Shown: positions 8,513 through 17,536 of the stretch, piece after piece
Numbering within the stretch: the stretch's first letter is position 1
Layout of the letters: every line of letters begins with the position of its first letter
Assembly (NCBI RefSeq): GCF_002099195.1
Contig: NZ_NBYX01000033.1
Coordinates: 1-62,459, forward strand
Length of the DNA: 62,459 bases
Direction: 5' to 3'
Source of the DNA: Burkholderia puraquae
GTDB lineage: Bacteria > Pseudomonadota > Gammaproteobacteria > Burkholderiales > Burkholderiaceae
Position numbers and translations under genes: made by a program
Notes under the pieces: model-generated
What the model was told of the DNA's origin: nothing
What the model saw: only the letters and a program-made list of their open reading frames with translations
Databases searched by the model: none

Positions 8513-9225
8513 GGGCGGCTCGCGTCGTCGAGTGCGCGGCCGAGCGCCGCGCGGATCGCGTTCAGTTGCGTGTCGAGGCTCGCGTCGACGGTGCCGAAGT
8601 CGGATTCGCACACGCAGGTGCCGCGCGCGACGCGCGGCTCGACGACGACCTCGACCGGCACGTTGCGTCCTTGCCGGCGCCATGCATCGGCAAGCAGCCC
8701 GAACTGCTCGCGCGCGATGTCGTAATCGGCGTCGCACACGCGCACCGTCAGATAGCTTGCGCCGGAGACGACACGCTCGACCGTTTCCGCCGCGCGCGCG
8801 AACAGACCCCGCGCGTCCTCCGCGCGCACCATCTGCTGGACGGCCGCGGCGACGAGATCCGCGAGCCGTTCGCGCATTTTGTCGCGCACGCGCCGCTCCT
8901 GCTCGAACGAGTCGGCCGCCTTCGCGTGCCAGTCGGCGATCGCCTGCGCGCGGCCCGTGTCGTAGCCGCGCGCATATGCGCCGTCGTGCTCGCGCCGCGC
9001 GGCTTCGACGAGCGCGCCGGCCTGCGCACGCGCGTCGGCGCCGATCCGTTCGGCTTCGTCGCGGGCCGCGTGCAGCACGGCGTCGCGTTCGGCCGCGAGC
9101 GCGTCGAGCGCGGCGTCGAGCGCCTGAACCGTCTCGAACGCGTCGCGTCGCAGCACGCCGTGCGGCACATCGAAGCAGAGATCCTCGGCGAGCGGAATCT
9201 GCCGGTTTTTCAGCCAAAAAGCCAT
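8509..9225 (-). CDS. sctL: T3SS ATPase regulator SctL
   Basis: A 238-residue stator protein of the SctL/HrpF/FliH family that binds SctN and the SctQ sorting platform. The start MAFWLKNRQIPL is typical (W in the first residues), followed by a long Ala/Glu/Arg-rich coiled coil (about 40-110) and a FliH-like C-terminal domain ending in VVEPRVARGTCVCESDFGTVDASL, the best conserved part of the family. It overlaps sctK by 16 bases and sctN by 4. The frame is open upstream, but ATG 9225 fits the family start. Confidence 0.93.
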   Translation of the reverse strand: MAFWLKNRQIPLAEDLCFDVPHGVLRRDAFETVQALDAALDALAAERDAVLHAARDEAERIGADARAQAGALVEAARREHDGAYARGYDTGRAQAIADWHAKAADSFEQERRVRDKMRERLADLVAAAVQQMVRAEDARGLFARAAETVERVVSGASYLTVRVCDADYDIAREQFGLLADAWRRQGRNVPVEVVVEPRVARGTCVCESDFGTVDASLDTQLNAIRAALGRALDDASRP

Positions 9226-9884
9226 GACCACTCCGGAAACAGCGACGGCAGGCGCGCGAGCAGCGTCGCGCCGCCCGCGTCCGCCGCCGCGCGTTCGATC
9301 CACGGCGGGCGCGCGGTGTCGCGCGGCAACGCGTGGCGCACGATGCGCATCGGCCCCGCCGGCGCCCAGGCACGTTCGCGTTCGAACAGGCACCAGCCTT
9401 CCCACGCGATGTCGTCGCCGGACAGTTGCGCGAGCGGCACGACCGGTTCGCGGCGATCGAGATCGCGCGCGAGCGGCGCGTCGGGCAACGCCGCGAGCGC
9501 TTTGCAGCCGTCGGCGCCGACCCAGCCGGCGAGCCGCTCGCGGCTCGCACGGTCGATCCAGTGGCGCAGCTCGGTGCGCCGGCACAGCAGCGCACGCACG
9601 CGCAGCAGCCGCAGCGTGTCGGCGACCGGCAGCGCGGCGAGCCGGTCAGCACGCGCATCGAAACCGTCGAGCGACGGCGACGTCGCCCCAAGCGTGCGCA
9701 ACAGCAGCAGCGAGCACGCGGCGCGCAGCGCGGGCGCATGCGCGCGCGTCGTCGCGACGAGCGGTGCGAGCGCGCCATGCCAGCTCGCGTGAACCCAGTC
9801 GGCCGCGCGTCGCGCGTTCGCGTCGTAGCCGGCGAGCCACGCGGCCCGTGCCGTGACGCTTGCGATCGGCGTACCGCCGCTCAT
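9210..9884 (-). CDS. sctK: T3SS sorting-platform protein SctK (HrpB4-like)
   Basis: A 224-residue protein between sctJ and sctL, the invariable place of HrpB4/SctK in Hrp2-type clusters. SctK links the SctQ pods to the inner-membrane ring. The sequence is Ala/Arg/Leu-rich with a conserved-looking WVHASWHGALAPL near the start and ends in PSLFPEWSWLFG. Its ATG overlaps the sctJ stop (ATGA). Families of this component diverge strongly, so position carries most of the weight. Confidence 0.85.
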   Translation of the reverse strand: MSGGTPIASVTARAAWLAGYDANARRAADWVHASWHGALAPLVATTRAHAPALRAACSLLLLRTLGATSPSLDGFDARADRLAALPVADTLRLLRVRALLCRRTELRHWIDRASRERLAGWVGADGCKALAALPDAPLARDLDRREPVVPLAQLSGDDIAWEGWCLFERERAWAPAGPMRIVRHALPRDTARPPWIERAAADAGGATLLARLPSLFPEWSWLFG

Positions 9885-10726
9885 CGCGCGCCGGCCTGTT
9901 GAGGCGCGGCCGCGGCCTGCGCGTCGTTGCCGCCGCGCAGCCGTGCAGCCAGCCCGCCCCCGTCCGCGCCGCCGTGCTTGCGCGCGCGCCACCACAGCAC
10001 GCCGCCCGCGGCCGCGAGCGCGACGCACACGAGGAGGGCGATCAGGAGGCCGACGAGCGTCGCACCGCCGGACTTCTGCGCGCTCGGCTGCGCGGCCGAC
10101 ACGAGATCGACCGGATCGGCGGCGACCGACGTGACGCTCACTTCGTCGTACGTCAGCCCTTCGACGCTATGGACGACGAGGTTCTTGATCTGCGGCGTCA
10201 GCGTCGCGAGATTCGCGTTCGGCCGATACTTGATGAACACCGACGCCGACGACGGCTTCGCGACCTGTGCGAGCGGATCGTTGTTCGGCAGCACGATGTG
10301 CACGCGCGCGACGACGACCCCGTCAATTTTCGACAGCGTGTCCGACAGCTCCTGCGACACGCCATAGATGAATCGCACGCGCTCCTCGGTCGGCGTCGAC
10401 ACGAGGCCGTCCTTCTTGAACAGCGCGCCGAGATCGTCGTAGCGCGTTGCGGGCAGCCCGCGCGCGCGCAGCACTTCCATCGCCTTGACGATCTGCTTGT
10501 CGTCGACGGCGAGCGTCCACGTCTTGCCGCCGTCGGGCGTCTTCTTCTGCGCGTCGACACCGTTCTGGAGCAGCGCGGCCATCATCTCGTTGCAGTCGCG
10601 CTCGGCGAGGCCGCCGTACAGCTCCTGCTGGCAGCCGGCGACGAGCGCCACGCACGCGAGCAGCGCGGCAAGCCGGGCCGCGCGGCGGCCGCCGCCGGCG
10701 GCGATCGGGGAGAGGAGTCGTTCCAT
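9881..10726 (-). CDS. sctJ: T3SS inner-membrane ring lipoprotein SctJ
   Basis: A 281-residue lipoprotein of the SctJ/HrcJ/FliF family. A lipobox (LVAGC, Cys32) follows a hydrophobic signal; the two ring-building motifs are present (LYGGLAERDCNEMMAALLQNG; VARVHIVLPNNDP), and a transmembrane helix (about 213-237) precedes a short cytoplasmic tail rich in Gly and Ala. It forms the inner ring of the basal body with SctD. A GTG six bases upstream (10732) overlaps the sctI stop and could be the true coupled start; the product would gain two residues. Confidence 0.95.
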   Translation of the reverse strand: MERLLSPIAAGGGRRAARLAALLACVALVAGCQQELYGGLAERDCNEMMAALLQNGVDAQKKTPDGGKTWTLAVDDKQIVKAMEVLRARGLPATRYDDLGALFKKDGLVSTPTEERVRFIYGVSQELSDTLSKIDGVVVARVHIVLPNNDPLAQVAKPSSASVFIKYRPNANLATLTPQIKNLVVHSVEGLTYDEVSVTSVAADPVDLVSAAQPSAQKSGGATLVGLLIALLVCVALAAAGGVLWWRARKHGGADGGGLAARLRGGNDAQAAAAPQQAGAR

Positions 10727-10728
10727 GG

Positions 10729-11145
10729 TCACTGGTTCTTCATCAGGGAGCCGATCGCGTCTTTCGTCGACGTGACGACGCCCATCTTCGCCTGCAGGTC
10801 GATCTGCATCGCGGTCGCCTCGGCCGACGCCTGGATCGACGCCGCGAACATCTGGTTCATCGACAGTTCGTCCGCGTGCTGGCTCAGGTAGGCAGAGTTG
10901 TCGAGCACCTGCTTGATCGCGGCGTCCGACGTCTCGACGAGCTTCGACACGGCGCTTGCTTCGCGCGAATGCGCGACGGGCGGCGTCGGCGTGGCGTTCG
11001 ACATCAGCGCCTGGAAACGGCTGGCGACGTCGGCCGGGACGTCGGGCGTCGGCGCGGCGGTCGCGCCGGCTGGCGCCGCCGCCGCGTCGGAGAACGCGAC
11101 GTCGAGCGCGCGGGTCAGGTCGACCGGGGAAAGCGGGGCATTCAT
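10729..11145 (-). CDS. sctI: T3SS inner rod protein SctI (HrpB2-like)
   Basis: A 138-residue small protein second in the operon, the place of HrpB2 in Ralstonia and Xanthomonas. The C-terminal half (LSMNQMFAASIQASAEATAMQIDLQAKMGVVTSTKDAIGSLMKNQ) is an amphipathic helix pattern shared by inner rod proteins; the N-terminal half is Ala/Pro-rich. It is expected to be an early T3SS substrate forming the rod between export gate and needle. A GAGGAGG ribosome site precedes ATG 11145. Confidence 0.9.
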   Translation of the reverse strand: MNAPLSPVDLTRALDVAFSDAAAAPAGATAAPTPDVPADVASRFQALMSNATPTPPVAHSREASAVSKLVETSDAAIKQVLDNSAYLSQHADELSMNQMFAASIQASAEATAMQIDLQAKMGVVTSTKDAIGSLMKNQ

Positions 11146-11158
11146 GCGGGCCTCCTCG

Positions 11159-11728
11159 TCAAAGACGCAGATATTGCTGATGCGCGAACGCGGCCTGCGC
11201 ATCGAAGCCGCCGGCCGGGTTCGCGGCCTGAGCATCGGGCGTGTCGCCGTTGGCCGCCGCGGCCGATTCAGGAAGCTCCCAGACACCCGTGCGATCCGCG
11301 TGTTCCTTCGCGAGGATCACGTCGTGCTGCCGCTCGAGCGCGCGCACGAGCGCGACCGCCTGCGCGGGGCTGCCGGCCGCGAGCACCTCGTCGGCGGCGA
11401 TCCGCCATTCCGGATCGCGCTTCAGTTGCAGCGCGAACGCGAGCAGCGCCTTGCCGTAGATCGTGTTCGTCGTGCCGTTCGCGATCTCCGCGAACACGCG
11501 CACCGCGTCGTCGAAGTTGCCGAGCGCGACGTGCAGCATGCCGTCGAACATGTCGGCGGCGGGCAGTTGCGGCGCGAGCACGCGCAGCGCGTCGATCAGT
11601 AGGCCCATGTCGTAGGGATCGGCGGCCGGGCCGTCGAGCGCGCCGCCGAGCGCGAGGCTCGCGGCGTCGATCAGTTCGTTCAGCGCCGCTTGGTTGCATC
11701 GCAGATAGGTCGGCCGGGATTCGTCCAT
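11159..11728 (-). CDS. hrpB1: HrpB1/HrpK family T3SS protein
   Basis: A 189-residue protein of the HrpB1/HrpK family, which has a tetratricopeptide-like helical fold (CNQAALNELIDAASLAL, LGNFDDAVRVFAEIA, PEWRIAADEVLA). In Xanthomonas HrpB1 is reported as a periplasmic T3SS component that binds peptidoglycan, yet no signal peptide is seen here. It is the first gene of the leftward T3SS operon and is preceded by a perfect HrpB promoter. A divergent paralogue is found at 24823-25308. Confidence 0.92.
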   Translation of the reverse strand: MDESRPTYLRCNQAALNELIDAASLALGGALDGPAADPYDMGLLIDALRVLAPQLPAADMFDGMLHVALGNFDDAVRVFAEIANGTTNTIYGKALLAFALQLKRDPEWRIAADEVLAAGSPAQAVALVRALERQHDVILAKEHADRTGVWELPESAAAANGDTPDAQAANPAGGFDAQAAFAHQQYLRL

Positions 11729-11791
11729 GGTGTGCGCTCCGTGTCGCCGCGCGAGCGGCGCATGTCGTTGAGGAAATGGCGTATGGAGCGC

Positions 11792-11852
11792 AAGGTAGCA
11801 GCGCGCCGCGCCCGCCCGGCCGCCGATGCGAAGTGCGCGCGCGCGAGGCGAA
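11792..11852 (-). promoter_or_regulatory. HrpB-dependent promoter of the hrpB1-sctT operon
   Basis: Minus strand TTCG-N16-TTCG at 11852-11829 (both followed by C), 30 bases, then TACCTT (11797-11792) as the -10 element. The start codon of hrpB1 is 64 bases further on. Confidence 0.85.
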
Positions 11853-11865
11853 GCGCCACACGCGC

Positions 11866-11927
11866 TTCGCGCGGGACGGCGCCGCTTCGGGTCGGCGCGC
11901 GCCGCCGCCGCCGCGTGCCGCTAACGT
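11866..11927 (+). promoter_or_regulatory. HrpB-dependent promoter of the sctU-hpaA operon
   Basis: Plus strand TTCG-N16-TTCG at 11866-11889 (followed by C and G), 31 bases, then TAACGT at 11922-11927. It is back to back with the hrpB1 box; only 13 bases separate the two. Confidence 0.85.
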
Positions 11928-11963
11928 ACGCGCCATGTCCGACTCTCGACAGGAACGGCGGCG

Positions 11964-13046
11964 ATGGCCGAAGAGAAAACCGAAGAACCCTCCGAACGGA
12001 AGCTGAAGAAGGTCCGCGAGAAGGGCCAGGTCGCAAAGAGCAAGGACGTAGCGGACGCGGTGACGCTGGCCGCCGCGATCGGCGTGCTGACGGCGGGTGA
12101 ATCGATGCTAACCGGCGGCCTGTCGCGCACGATCCGCACCGCACTCGATTTCGTGAATGGCGAACGCACGCCGCAGGCGACGCTGTCCGCGCTGCACGAC
12201 CTCGCCGCGAGCGCCGCGCTGACGATGCTGCCGTTCGTCGTCGCCGCGATCGTCGCGGGCATCGTGTCGCAGGCGCCGCAGGCGGGTTTCATGATCACGC
12301 TCGAGCCCGTGATGCCGAAGTTCGATGCGATCAATCCGATGGCGGGCATCAAGAAGATCTTCTCGATGAAGTCGCTGCTCGAGCTCGTGAAGATGATCGT
12401 CAAGGCGGTCGTGCTCGCGTGCGTGATCTGGAAGATGATGATGTCGCTGTTTCCGCTGGTCGTCGCGAGCGTGTACGAGGCGACGCCGCAGTTGTCGCGC
12501 GTGCTGTGGACCGTGCTGATGAAGCTGCTCGGCGTCGTCGCGCTCGTCGTCACGGTGTTCGCGGCGGCCGACTACAAGATCGCGCGCATGATGTTCATGC
12601 GCGACAACCGGATGACGAAGGAAGAGGCGAAGCGCGAGAACAAGGAGAGCGAGGGCGATCCGCACACGAAGGGCGAGCGCCGCCGGCTCGCGCGCGAGAT
12701 CGCGACCAGCGCACCGGCGCGGCAGAAGGTCGGTCAGGCGAACGTGCTCGTCGTCAACCCGACGCATTACGCAATTGCGATCCGCTATGCGCCCGACGAG
12801 TATCCGCTGCCGCGGGTGATAGAGAAAGCCGTCGACGACGGCGCGCTCGCGCTGCGCCGCCACGCGCACGCGCTCGGCGTGCCGATCGTCGGCAATCCGC
12901 CCGTCGCGCGCGCACTGTATCGCGTCGAGCGCGACGCGGCGATTCCCGAAGAACTGTTTGAAACGGTGGCCGCGATCCTGCGCTGGGTCGAGTCGGTCGC
13001 GGGCGCGCGCACCGACGCCGCCGTTCCCTCCGAGAGGTCGTCATGA
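11964..13046 (+). CDS. sctU: T3SS export switch protein SctU
   Basis: A 360-residue SctU/HrcU/FlhB family protein: the basic N-terminus KTEEPSERKLKKVREKGQVAKSKD, four transmembrane helices (about 30-210) and the cytoplasmic autoprotease domain with the intact NPTH cleavage site at 265-268. Self-cleavage at NPTH permits the change from early to late substrates. First gene of the rightward operon; its stop overlaps the sctV start. A short Ser/Arg tail follows the conserved domain. Confidence 0.97.
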   Translation: MAEEKTEEPSERKLKKVREKGQVAKSKDVADAVTLAAAIGVLTAGESMLTGGLSRTIRTALDFVNGERTPQATLSALHDLAASAALTMLPFVVAAIVAGIVSQAPQAGFMITLEPVMPKFDAINPMAGIKKIFSMKSLLELVKMIVKAVVLACVIWKMMMSLFPLVVASVYEATPQLSRVLWTVLMKLLGVVALVVTVFAAADYKIARMMFMRDNRMTKEEAKRENKESEGDPHTKGERRRLAREIATSAPARQKVGQANVLVVNPTHYAIAIRYAPDEYPLPRVIEKAVDDGALALRRHAHALGVPIVGNPPVARALYRVERDAAIPEELFETVAAILRWVESVAGARTDAAVPSERSS

Positions 13047-15115
13047 CGCTGAAAACCCTCAAACTCCCCGCCGGCGGCGAGGTCGGCATCACGGCGCTGG
13101 TCGTCGCGATCGTCTCGCTGATGATCCTGCCGCTGCCACCCGAGGTGATCGACGTGCTGCTCGGCATCAACATCGCGATCAGCGTCACGCTGCTGATGGT
13201 GACGATGTACGTCGGCAGCATCGTGTCGCTGTCGGTGTTTCCGTCGGTCCTGCTGTTCACGACGCTGTACCGGCTGTCGCTGAACATCGCGTCGACGAAG
13301 TCGATCCTGCTGCACGCGAACGCGGGCGACATCATCGAGAGCTTCGGCGAGCTCGTCGTCGGCGGCAATCTCGTCGTCGGCCTCGTCGTGTTCCTGATCA
13401 TCACGACCGTGCAGTTCATCGTGATCGCGAAGGGCTCGGAGCGCGTTGCCGAAGTCGGCGCGCGCTTCACGCTCGACGCGATGCCCGGCAAGCAGATGAG
13501 CATCGACGCGGACCTGCGCGCGAACATCCTGACGCCCGACGAGGCGCGCCGCAAGCGCGCGACGCTCGCGAAGGAGAGCCAGTTGCACGGCGGGATGGAC
13601 GGGGCGATGAAGTTCGTCAAGGGCGACGCGATCGCGGGGCTCATCATCACGCTCGTCAACATCGTCGCAGGCATCGCGATCGGCGTGATGTATCACGGGA
13701 TGACGGCCGGCGAAGCGGCGAACCGCTTCTCGATCCTGTCGGTCGGCGACGCGATGGTGTCGCAGATTCCGTCGCTGCTGATCTCGGTCGCGGCCGGCGT
13801 GATGATCACGCGCGTCGCGGACGATCACGACGAAGGCGAAGGCACGTCGCTTGGCTCCGAGATCGCGAAGCAGCTCGGCGGCAGCTTTCGCGCGCTGTAC
13901 TTCGCGTCGGTGCTGCTGATCGGCTTCGCGGCGGTGCCGGGCTTTCCGGCGGCGCTGTTCGTGCTGCTGTCGGCGATTCTCGCGTTTTCCGGCTACCGGC
14001 TGCAGAAGGGCGCGCGCCGCACGACCGCGCGCGGCGAGCCGGTGATCGCGCTGCAGCGCGCGGGTGCGAAAGGCAGCACGCCGTCGATCCTGCCGCGCGC
14101 GCCGCTCTTCACGTGCGCGATCGGCGTGCGGGTGTCGCCGGATCTCGTCGCGCGGCTCGCGCCCGCCGCGCTCGATCGCGCGTTCGACGAGGAGCGAGCG
14201 AAGCTGCAGGAAGAGCAGGGGCTGCCGTTTCCCGGCATCACGCTGTGGACCAGCGACGCGCTGCCCGAAGCGACGTGCGAGATCCTGATGCGCGACGTGC
14301 CGCAGACGCGGCTCGAATTGCCGGCCGACCAGACGATGCTGCCCGACGCGGCGTCGGACCCGGCGCTCGCCGGCCGCTGCACGAAGCGCGGCCCGGCGGG
14401 CGGGCTCGCCGAGAGCTACTGGATCGACGACAAGGCGGTGCCGGCCGGCGCGCGCGCATGGCGTGCCGAGCAGGTGATCGCGCAGGAGACGATCGCGCTG
14501 TTGCGACGCAACGCGCATCTGTTCCTCGGCATCCAGGAAACCCAATGGATACTCGACCAGCTCGGAACCGACTATCCGGGGCTCGTCGCCGAAGTGCAGA
14601 AGGCGCTGCCGACGCAGCGGATCGCCGACGTGCTGCGTCGCCTGCTCGAAGAGCACATCCCGATCCGCAACGCGCGCGACATCATGGAGAGCCTCGTCGC
14701 GTGGGGGCCGAAGGAGAAGGACATGCTGATGCTTGCCGAATACGTGCGCGGCGACCTGTCGCGCTATCTCGCGTATCGCGCGGCGCGCGGCGCGCGGCAA
14801 CTGCCGGCCGTGCTGCTTGATCTGCCGGTCGAGCAGCATATCCGGCAATCGATCAAGCAGACGCCCGCGGGCAACTTCCTCGCGCTGCCGCCCGAGCAGG
14901 TCCGCTATCTCGTTGACAGCGTCGCGTCGTTCGTCGGCGAGACACCGCGCGACGACGTCGTGCTCGTCACGTCGATGGACGTGCGCCGCTACACGCGACG
15001 GATGATCGAGGCGCGGCTCGGCTGGCTGCCCGTCTACTCGTATCAGGAGCTCGGCGACCAGGTCGAATTGAAGCCGGCCGGCCGTGTGACGATGCCGGCT
15101 GCGGCTCACGCATGA
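13043..15115 (+). CDS. sctV: T3SS export gate protein SctV
   Basis: A 690-residue SctV/HrcV/FlhA protein: eight predicted membrane helices in the first ~330 residues with the FHIPEP-type loop (RVAEVGARFTLDAMPGKQMS and DADLRANILTPDEARRKR), then the large cytoplasmic domain that forms the nonameric ring and docks chaperone-substrate complexes. The C-terminus (VVLVTSMDVRRYTRRMIE) is complete. ATGA overlap with sctU and with sctP shows tight coupling. Confidence 0.97.
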   Translation: MTLKTLKLPAGGEVGITALVVAIVSLMILPLPPEVIDVLLGINIAISVTLLMVTMYVGSIVSLSVFPSVLLFTTLYRLSLNIASTKSILLHANAGDIIESFGELVVGGNLVVGLVVFLIITTVQFIVIAKGSERVAEVGARFTLDAMPGKQMSIDADLRANILTPDEARRKRATLAKESQLHGGMDGAMKFVKGDAIAGLIITLVNIVAGIAIGVMYHGMTAGEAANRFSILSVGDAMVSQIPSLLISVAAGVMITRVADDHDEGEGTSLGSEIAKQLGGSFRALYFASVLLIGFAAVPGFPAALFVLLSAILAFSGYRLQKGARRTTARGEPVIALQRAGAKGSTPSILPRAPLFTCAIGVRVSPDLVARLAPAALDRAFDEERAKLQEEQGLPFPGITLWTSDALPEATCEILMRDVPQTRLELPADQTMLPDAASDPALAGRCTKRGPAGGLAESYWIDDKAVPAGARAWRAEQVIAQETIALLRRNAHLFLGIQETQWILDQLGTDYPGLVAEVQKALPTQRIADVLRRLLEEHIPIRNARDIMESLVAWGPKEKDMLMLAEYVRGDLSRYLAYRAARGARQLPAVLLDLPVEQHIRQSIKQTPAGNFLALPPEQVRYLVDSVASFVGETPRDDVVLVTSMDVRRYTRRMIEARLGWLPVYSYQELGDQVELKPAGRVTMPAAAHA

Positions 15116-15720
15116 GCGCCGCCGATCTGAGGCCCGTGCGAATCATTGCGGGCGAGCCTGCCGCCGTGCCGGACGGCGCGTGCGCGTCACGCACGGCGCG
15201 GCGCGGCTTCGACTATGCGCAACTGATGCGGCGCGTGCGCGTTGCGCCGGCCGGCGAGCGCGGCGCGGCCGACGACGAGTGGCGACACGACGCGTCGATG
15301 CCCTGGCACGACGGCGCGATGCCGTCGTTCGAACGCGATCCGGCCGCGCCGCCGGACGCGGCCGGGCGCGAAGCAATGGCGCGCGCGTGCGCAGGCTCCA
15401 ATGCGTTCGTCAATCAGGTGTTCGCGCAACGCGAGCGGATGGTGCGCGTCGCCGAGGCGCTCGTGGCCGAGATTGCGGCGCTGTGCGGCGACGACGCGTC
15501 GGGCCACTGGGAGATCAGCCTGCCGCTCGACGCCGCGCTGCTGCCGGACACGGTGCTGCACCTCGTTCTTTCGCGTTTCGACTTGCGGCTTCGGTTCGAG
15601 ACGCCGGACGCGGCGACGCGGCACTTACTCTGCACGCATGGCGCAACGCTGCACGCGCGACTCGACACGCTGCTCGCCCATCGCGGCGCGCCGCGCCTGA
15701 TCGAGATCGACGTCGGCTGA
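15112..15720 (+). CDS. sctP: T3SS needle-length/substrate-switch protein SctP (HpaP-like)
   Basis: A 202-residue protein between sctV and sctQ, the place of HpaP in Xanthomonas and its homologue in Ralstonia. It has a disordered, Arg/Ala/Pro-rich N-terminal half and a folded C-terminal part (WEISLPLDAALLPDTVLHLVLSRFDLRLRFE) like the switch domain of SctP/FliK. No signal peptide. Family identity is weak by sequence but strong by position. Confidence 0.85.
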   Translation: MSAADLRPVRIIAGEPAAVPDGACASRTARRGFDYAQLMRRVRVAPAGERGAADDEWRHDASMPWHDGAMPSFERDPAAPPDAAGREAMARACAGSNAFVNQVFAQRERMVRVAEALVAEIAALCGDDASGHWEISLPLDAALLPDTVLHLVLSRFDLRLRFETPDAATRHLLCTHGATLHARLDTLLAHRGAPRLIEIDVG

Positions 15721-15754
15721 GCGCCCGTACAACCGAACCCGACCGACCGCGACG

Positions 15755-16897
15755 ATGGAACCCGAGACAATCGAACTGGAACTCGCCGCCGCCGTGCCGC
15801 GCGGCATCGACGCCGTGCTGCCGCTGCTCGCGTGCAACGCGTTCGACGCGGCGCTCTCACGCATCGTCGCCGATGCGCGGCTCGCCGCGTGGCTCGCGCG
15901 CTTCCCGGCGTTGTCCGACTGGCGCGCGGCGCCGGGCGAGCCGCCGCGTTTCGAGCGCCCCGGCGTGCTCGACCTGCGACTGAACGGCGCGACCGCGCGC
16001 GTCGCGATCGACCTCGCGGCGTTTCCGGCGCTCGACGTCGTCGCCGCGACGACGCCCGACGCGCCCGGCGACGCGAGCGTGTCGCTGCGCACGGCGCTCG
16101 CGTCCACGCTGCTGGCGCCGCTCGTCGCCGCGTTCGCGGCGGCGGGGCTCGACGACGTGACGATCGGCGGGCTGCGCGCCGTGCATCCGGCGGCGCTCGA
16201 CGCGACGCGCTGCGTGCTGTCGTTCGCGCTCGACGGCGCGCCGATGCGCTGTGCGCTGCTCGACGCTCGGACGCCATGGCTCGACGCGCTCGCGGCCCGG
16301 CTGCGACGCGAGCGGACGGGCGATACGGCGCGCCTGCTCGCATGCATTCGCCTGCCCGGTCGCGTGCGGCTCGGCTCGCGCGCGCTGCCGCTGTCGGTGC
16401 TGCGCAGCCTGCGGCCGGGCGACGTGCTGCTGGACATGGTGCCGGCCGCGCTCGGCGCCGCGCGGGCGGGCCCGCTGCACGCGTGGTGGGGCGCGCGGCG
16501 CGCGACGCAATGGCATGCAACCGTTCTGATCGAGGGAACCACGATGACGATGACCGAAACACCAGACACCGCCGACGATCTCGACGAGCCGATCGTCGCG
16601 GGCGACCTGCCGGCCGCCGCGCCGGACGAGGGCGCGCCGCTCGCGGCGCCCGAGCCGGCCGCGCTCGGCGACGTCGACCTGCCCGTGCACGTCGAGATCG
16701 ACACGCTGTCGCTGTCGATCGCCGAGCTGGCCGCGCTGCGGCCCGGCTACGTGCTCGAGCTGCCGCTCGCCGCGCGCGACGTGCCGGTGCGGCTCGTCGC
16801 ATACGGCCAGGCGATCGGCGGCGGCAGGCTCGTCGCGGTGGGCGCGCATCTCGGCGTGCGGATCGATCGGATGGCGGGCGACGATGGTTCAGTTTAA
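15755..16897 (+). CDS. sctQ: T3SS sorting-platform protein SctQ
   Basis: A 380-residue SctQ protein of the cytoplasmic ring that loads substrates. The N-terminal two thirds are poorly conserved; the C-terminal SpoA/FliN-like domain (VDLPVHVEIDTLSLSIAELAALRPGYVLELP, about 308-375) is clear. An in-frame internal start (M264) with its own ribosome site could yield a separate 117-residue SctQ-C subunit, as shown for YscQ and others; in Pseudomonas syringae these are two genes (hrcQa, hrcQb). The 3' end overlaps sctR by 14 bases. Confidence 0.93.
   Translation: MEPETIELELAAAVPRGIDAVLPLLACNAFDAALSRIVADARLAAWLARFPALSDWRAAPGEPPRFERPGVLDLRLNGATARVAIDLAAFPALDVVAATTPDAPGDASVSLRTALASTLLAPLVAAFAAAGLDDVTIGGLRAVHPAALDATRCVLSFALDGAPMRCALLDARTPWLDALAARLRRERTGDTARLLACIRLPGRVRLGSRALPLSVLRSLRPGDVLLDMVPAALGAARAGPLHAWWGARRATQWHATVLIEGTTMTMTETPDTADDLDEPIVAGDLPAAAPDEGAPLAAPEPAALGDVDLPVHVEIDTLSLSIAELAALRPGYVLELPLAARDVPVRLVAYGQAIGGGRLVAVGAHLGVRIDRMAGDDGSV
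16531..16546 (+). promoter_or_regulatory. Internal ribosome site and start for a SctQ-C product
   Basis: GAGGGA at 16532-16537 stands 6 bases before an in-frame ATG (16544-16546; a second in-frame ATG follows at 16550). Translation from here would give just the linker and the SpoA domain. Confidence 0.55.
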
Positions 16898-17534
16898 CGA
16901 CATCACCGGCCTGCTGATCGCCGTGCTTGTGATGAGCATGGTGCCGTTCATCGCGATGGTCGTTACGTCGTACGCGAAGATCGTCGTCGTGCTCGGCCTG
17001 CTGCGCAACGCGCTCGGCGTGCAGCAGGTGCCACCGAACATGGTGCTGAACGGCATCGCGATCCTCGTGTCGCTGTACATCATGGCGCCGATCGGTTTCG
17101 CCGCGCAGCAGCAGCTACAGGGGCAGGCGCTGTCGCCGCAGCCGACGCAGGCGATGCTGCAGGCGTTCGGCGCGGCGAAGGAGCCGTTCCGCCAGTTCCT
17201 CGCCGCGCACTCGCGCGAGCGCGAGAAGCGCTTCTTCCTGCGCTCCGCGTCGGTGATCTGGCCGAAGGCCGCGGCCGCGCAACTGCGCGAGGACGACCTG
17301 ATCGTACTCGCGCCCGCGTTCACGCTCGCGCAGATGACCGACGCGTTCCGCATCGGCTTCATCCTCTATATCGCGTTCATCATCGTCGATCTGGTGATCG
17401 CGAACGTGCTGATGTCGATGGGGATGAACCAGGTGCAGCCGACCAACGTCGCGATCCCGTTCAAGCTGATGCTGTTCGTCGTGATGGACGGCTGGTCGAC
17501 GCTCGTGCACGGCCTCGTGCTGACCTATTCCTGA
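16884..17534 (+). CDS. sctR: T3SS export gate protein SctR
   Basis: A 216-residue SctR/HrcR/FliP protein with four membrane helices and the family signatures MVVTSYAKIVVVLGLLRNALGVQQVPPNM near the start and FILYIAFIIVDLVIANVLMSMGM near the end. Five copies form the base of the export gate with SctS and SctT. It begins inside sctQ. Confidence 0.97.
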   Translation: MVQFNDITGLLIAVLVMSMVPFIAMVVTSYAKIVVVLGLLRNALGVQQVPPNMVLNGIAILVSLYIMAPIGFAAQQQLQGQALSPQPTQAMLQAFGAAKEPFRQFLAAHSREREKRFFLRSASVIWPKAAAAQLREDDLIVLAPAFTLAQMTDAFRIGFILYIAFIIVDLVIANVLMSMGMNQVQPTNVAIPFKLMLFVVMDGWSTLVHGLVLTYS

Positions 17535-17536
17535 TG

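Noticed and set aside
12785..15109. Long minus-strand frame opposite sctV
   Set aside because: Shadow of sctV with Arg/Asp/His-biased composition and no domain.
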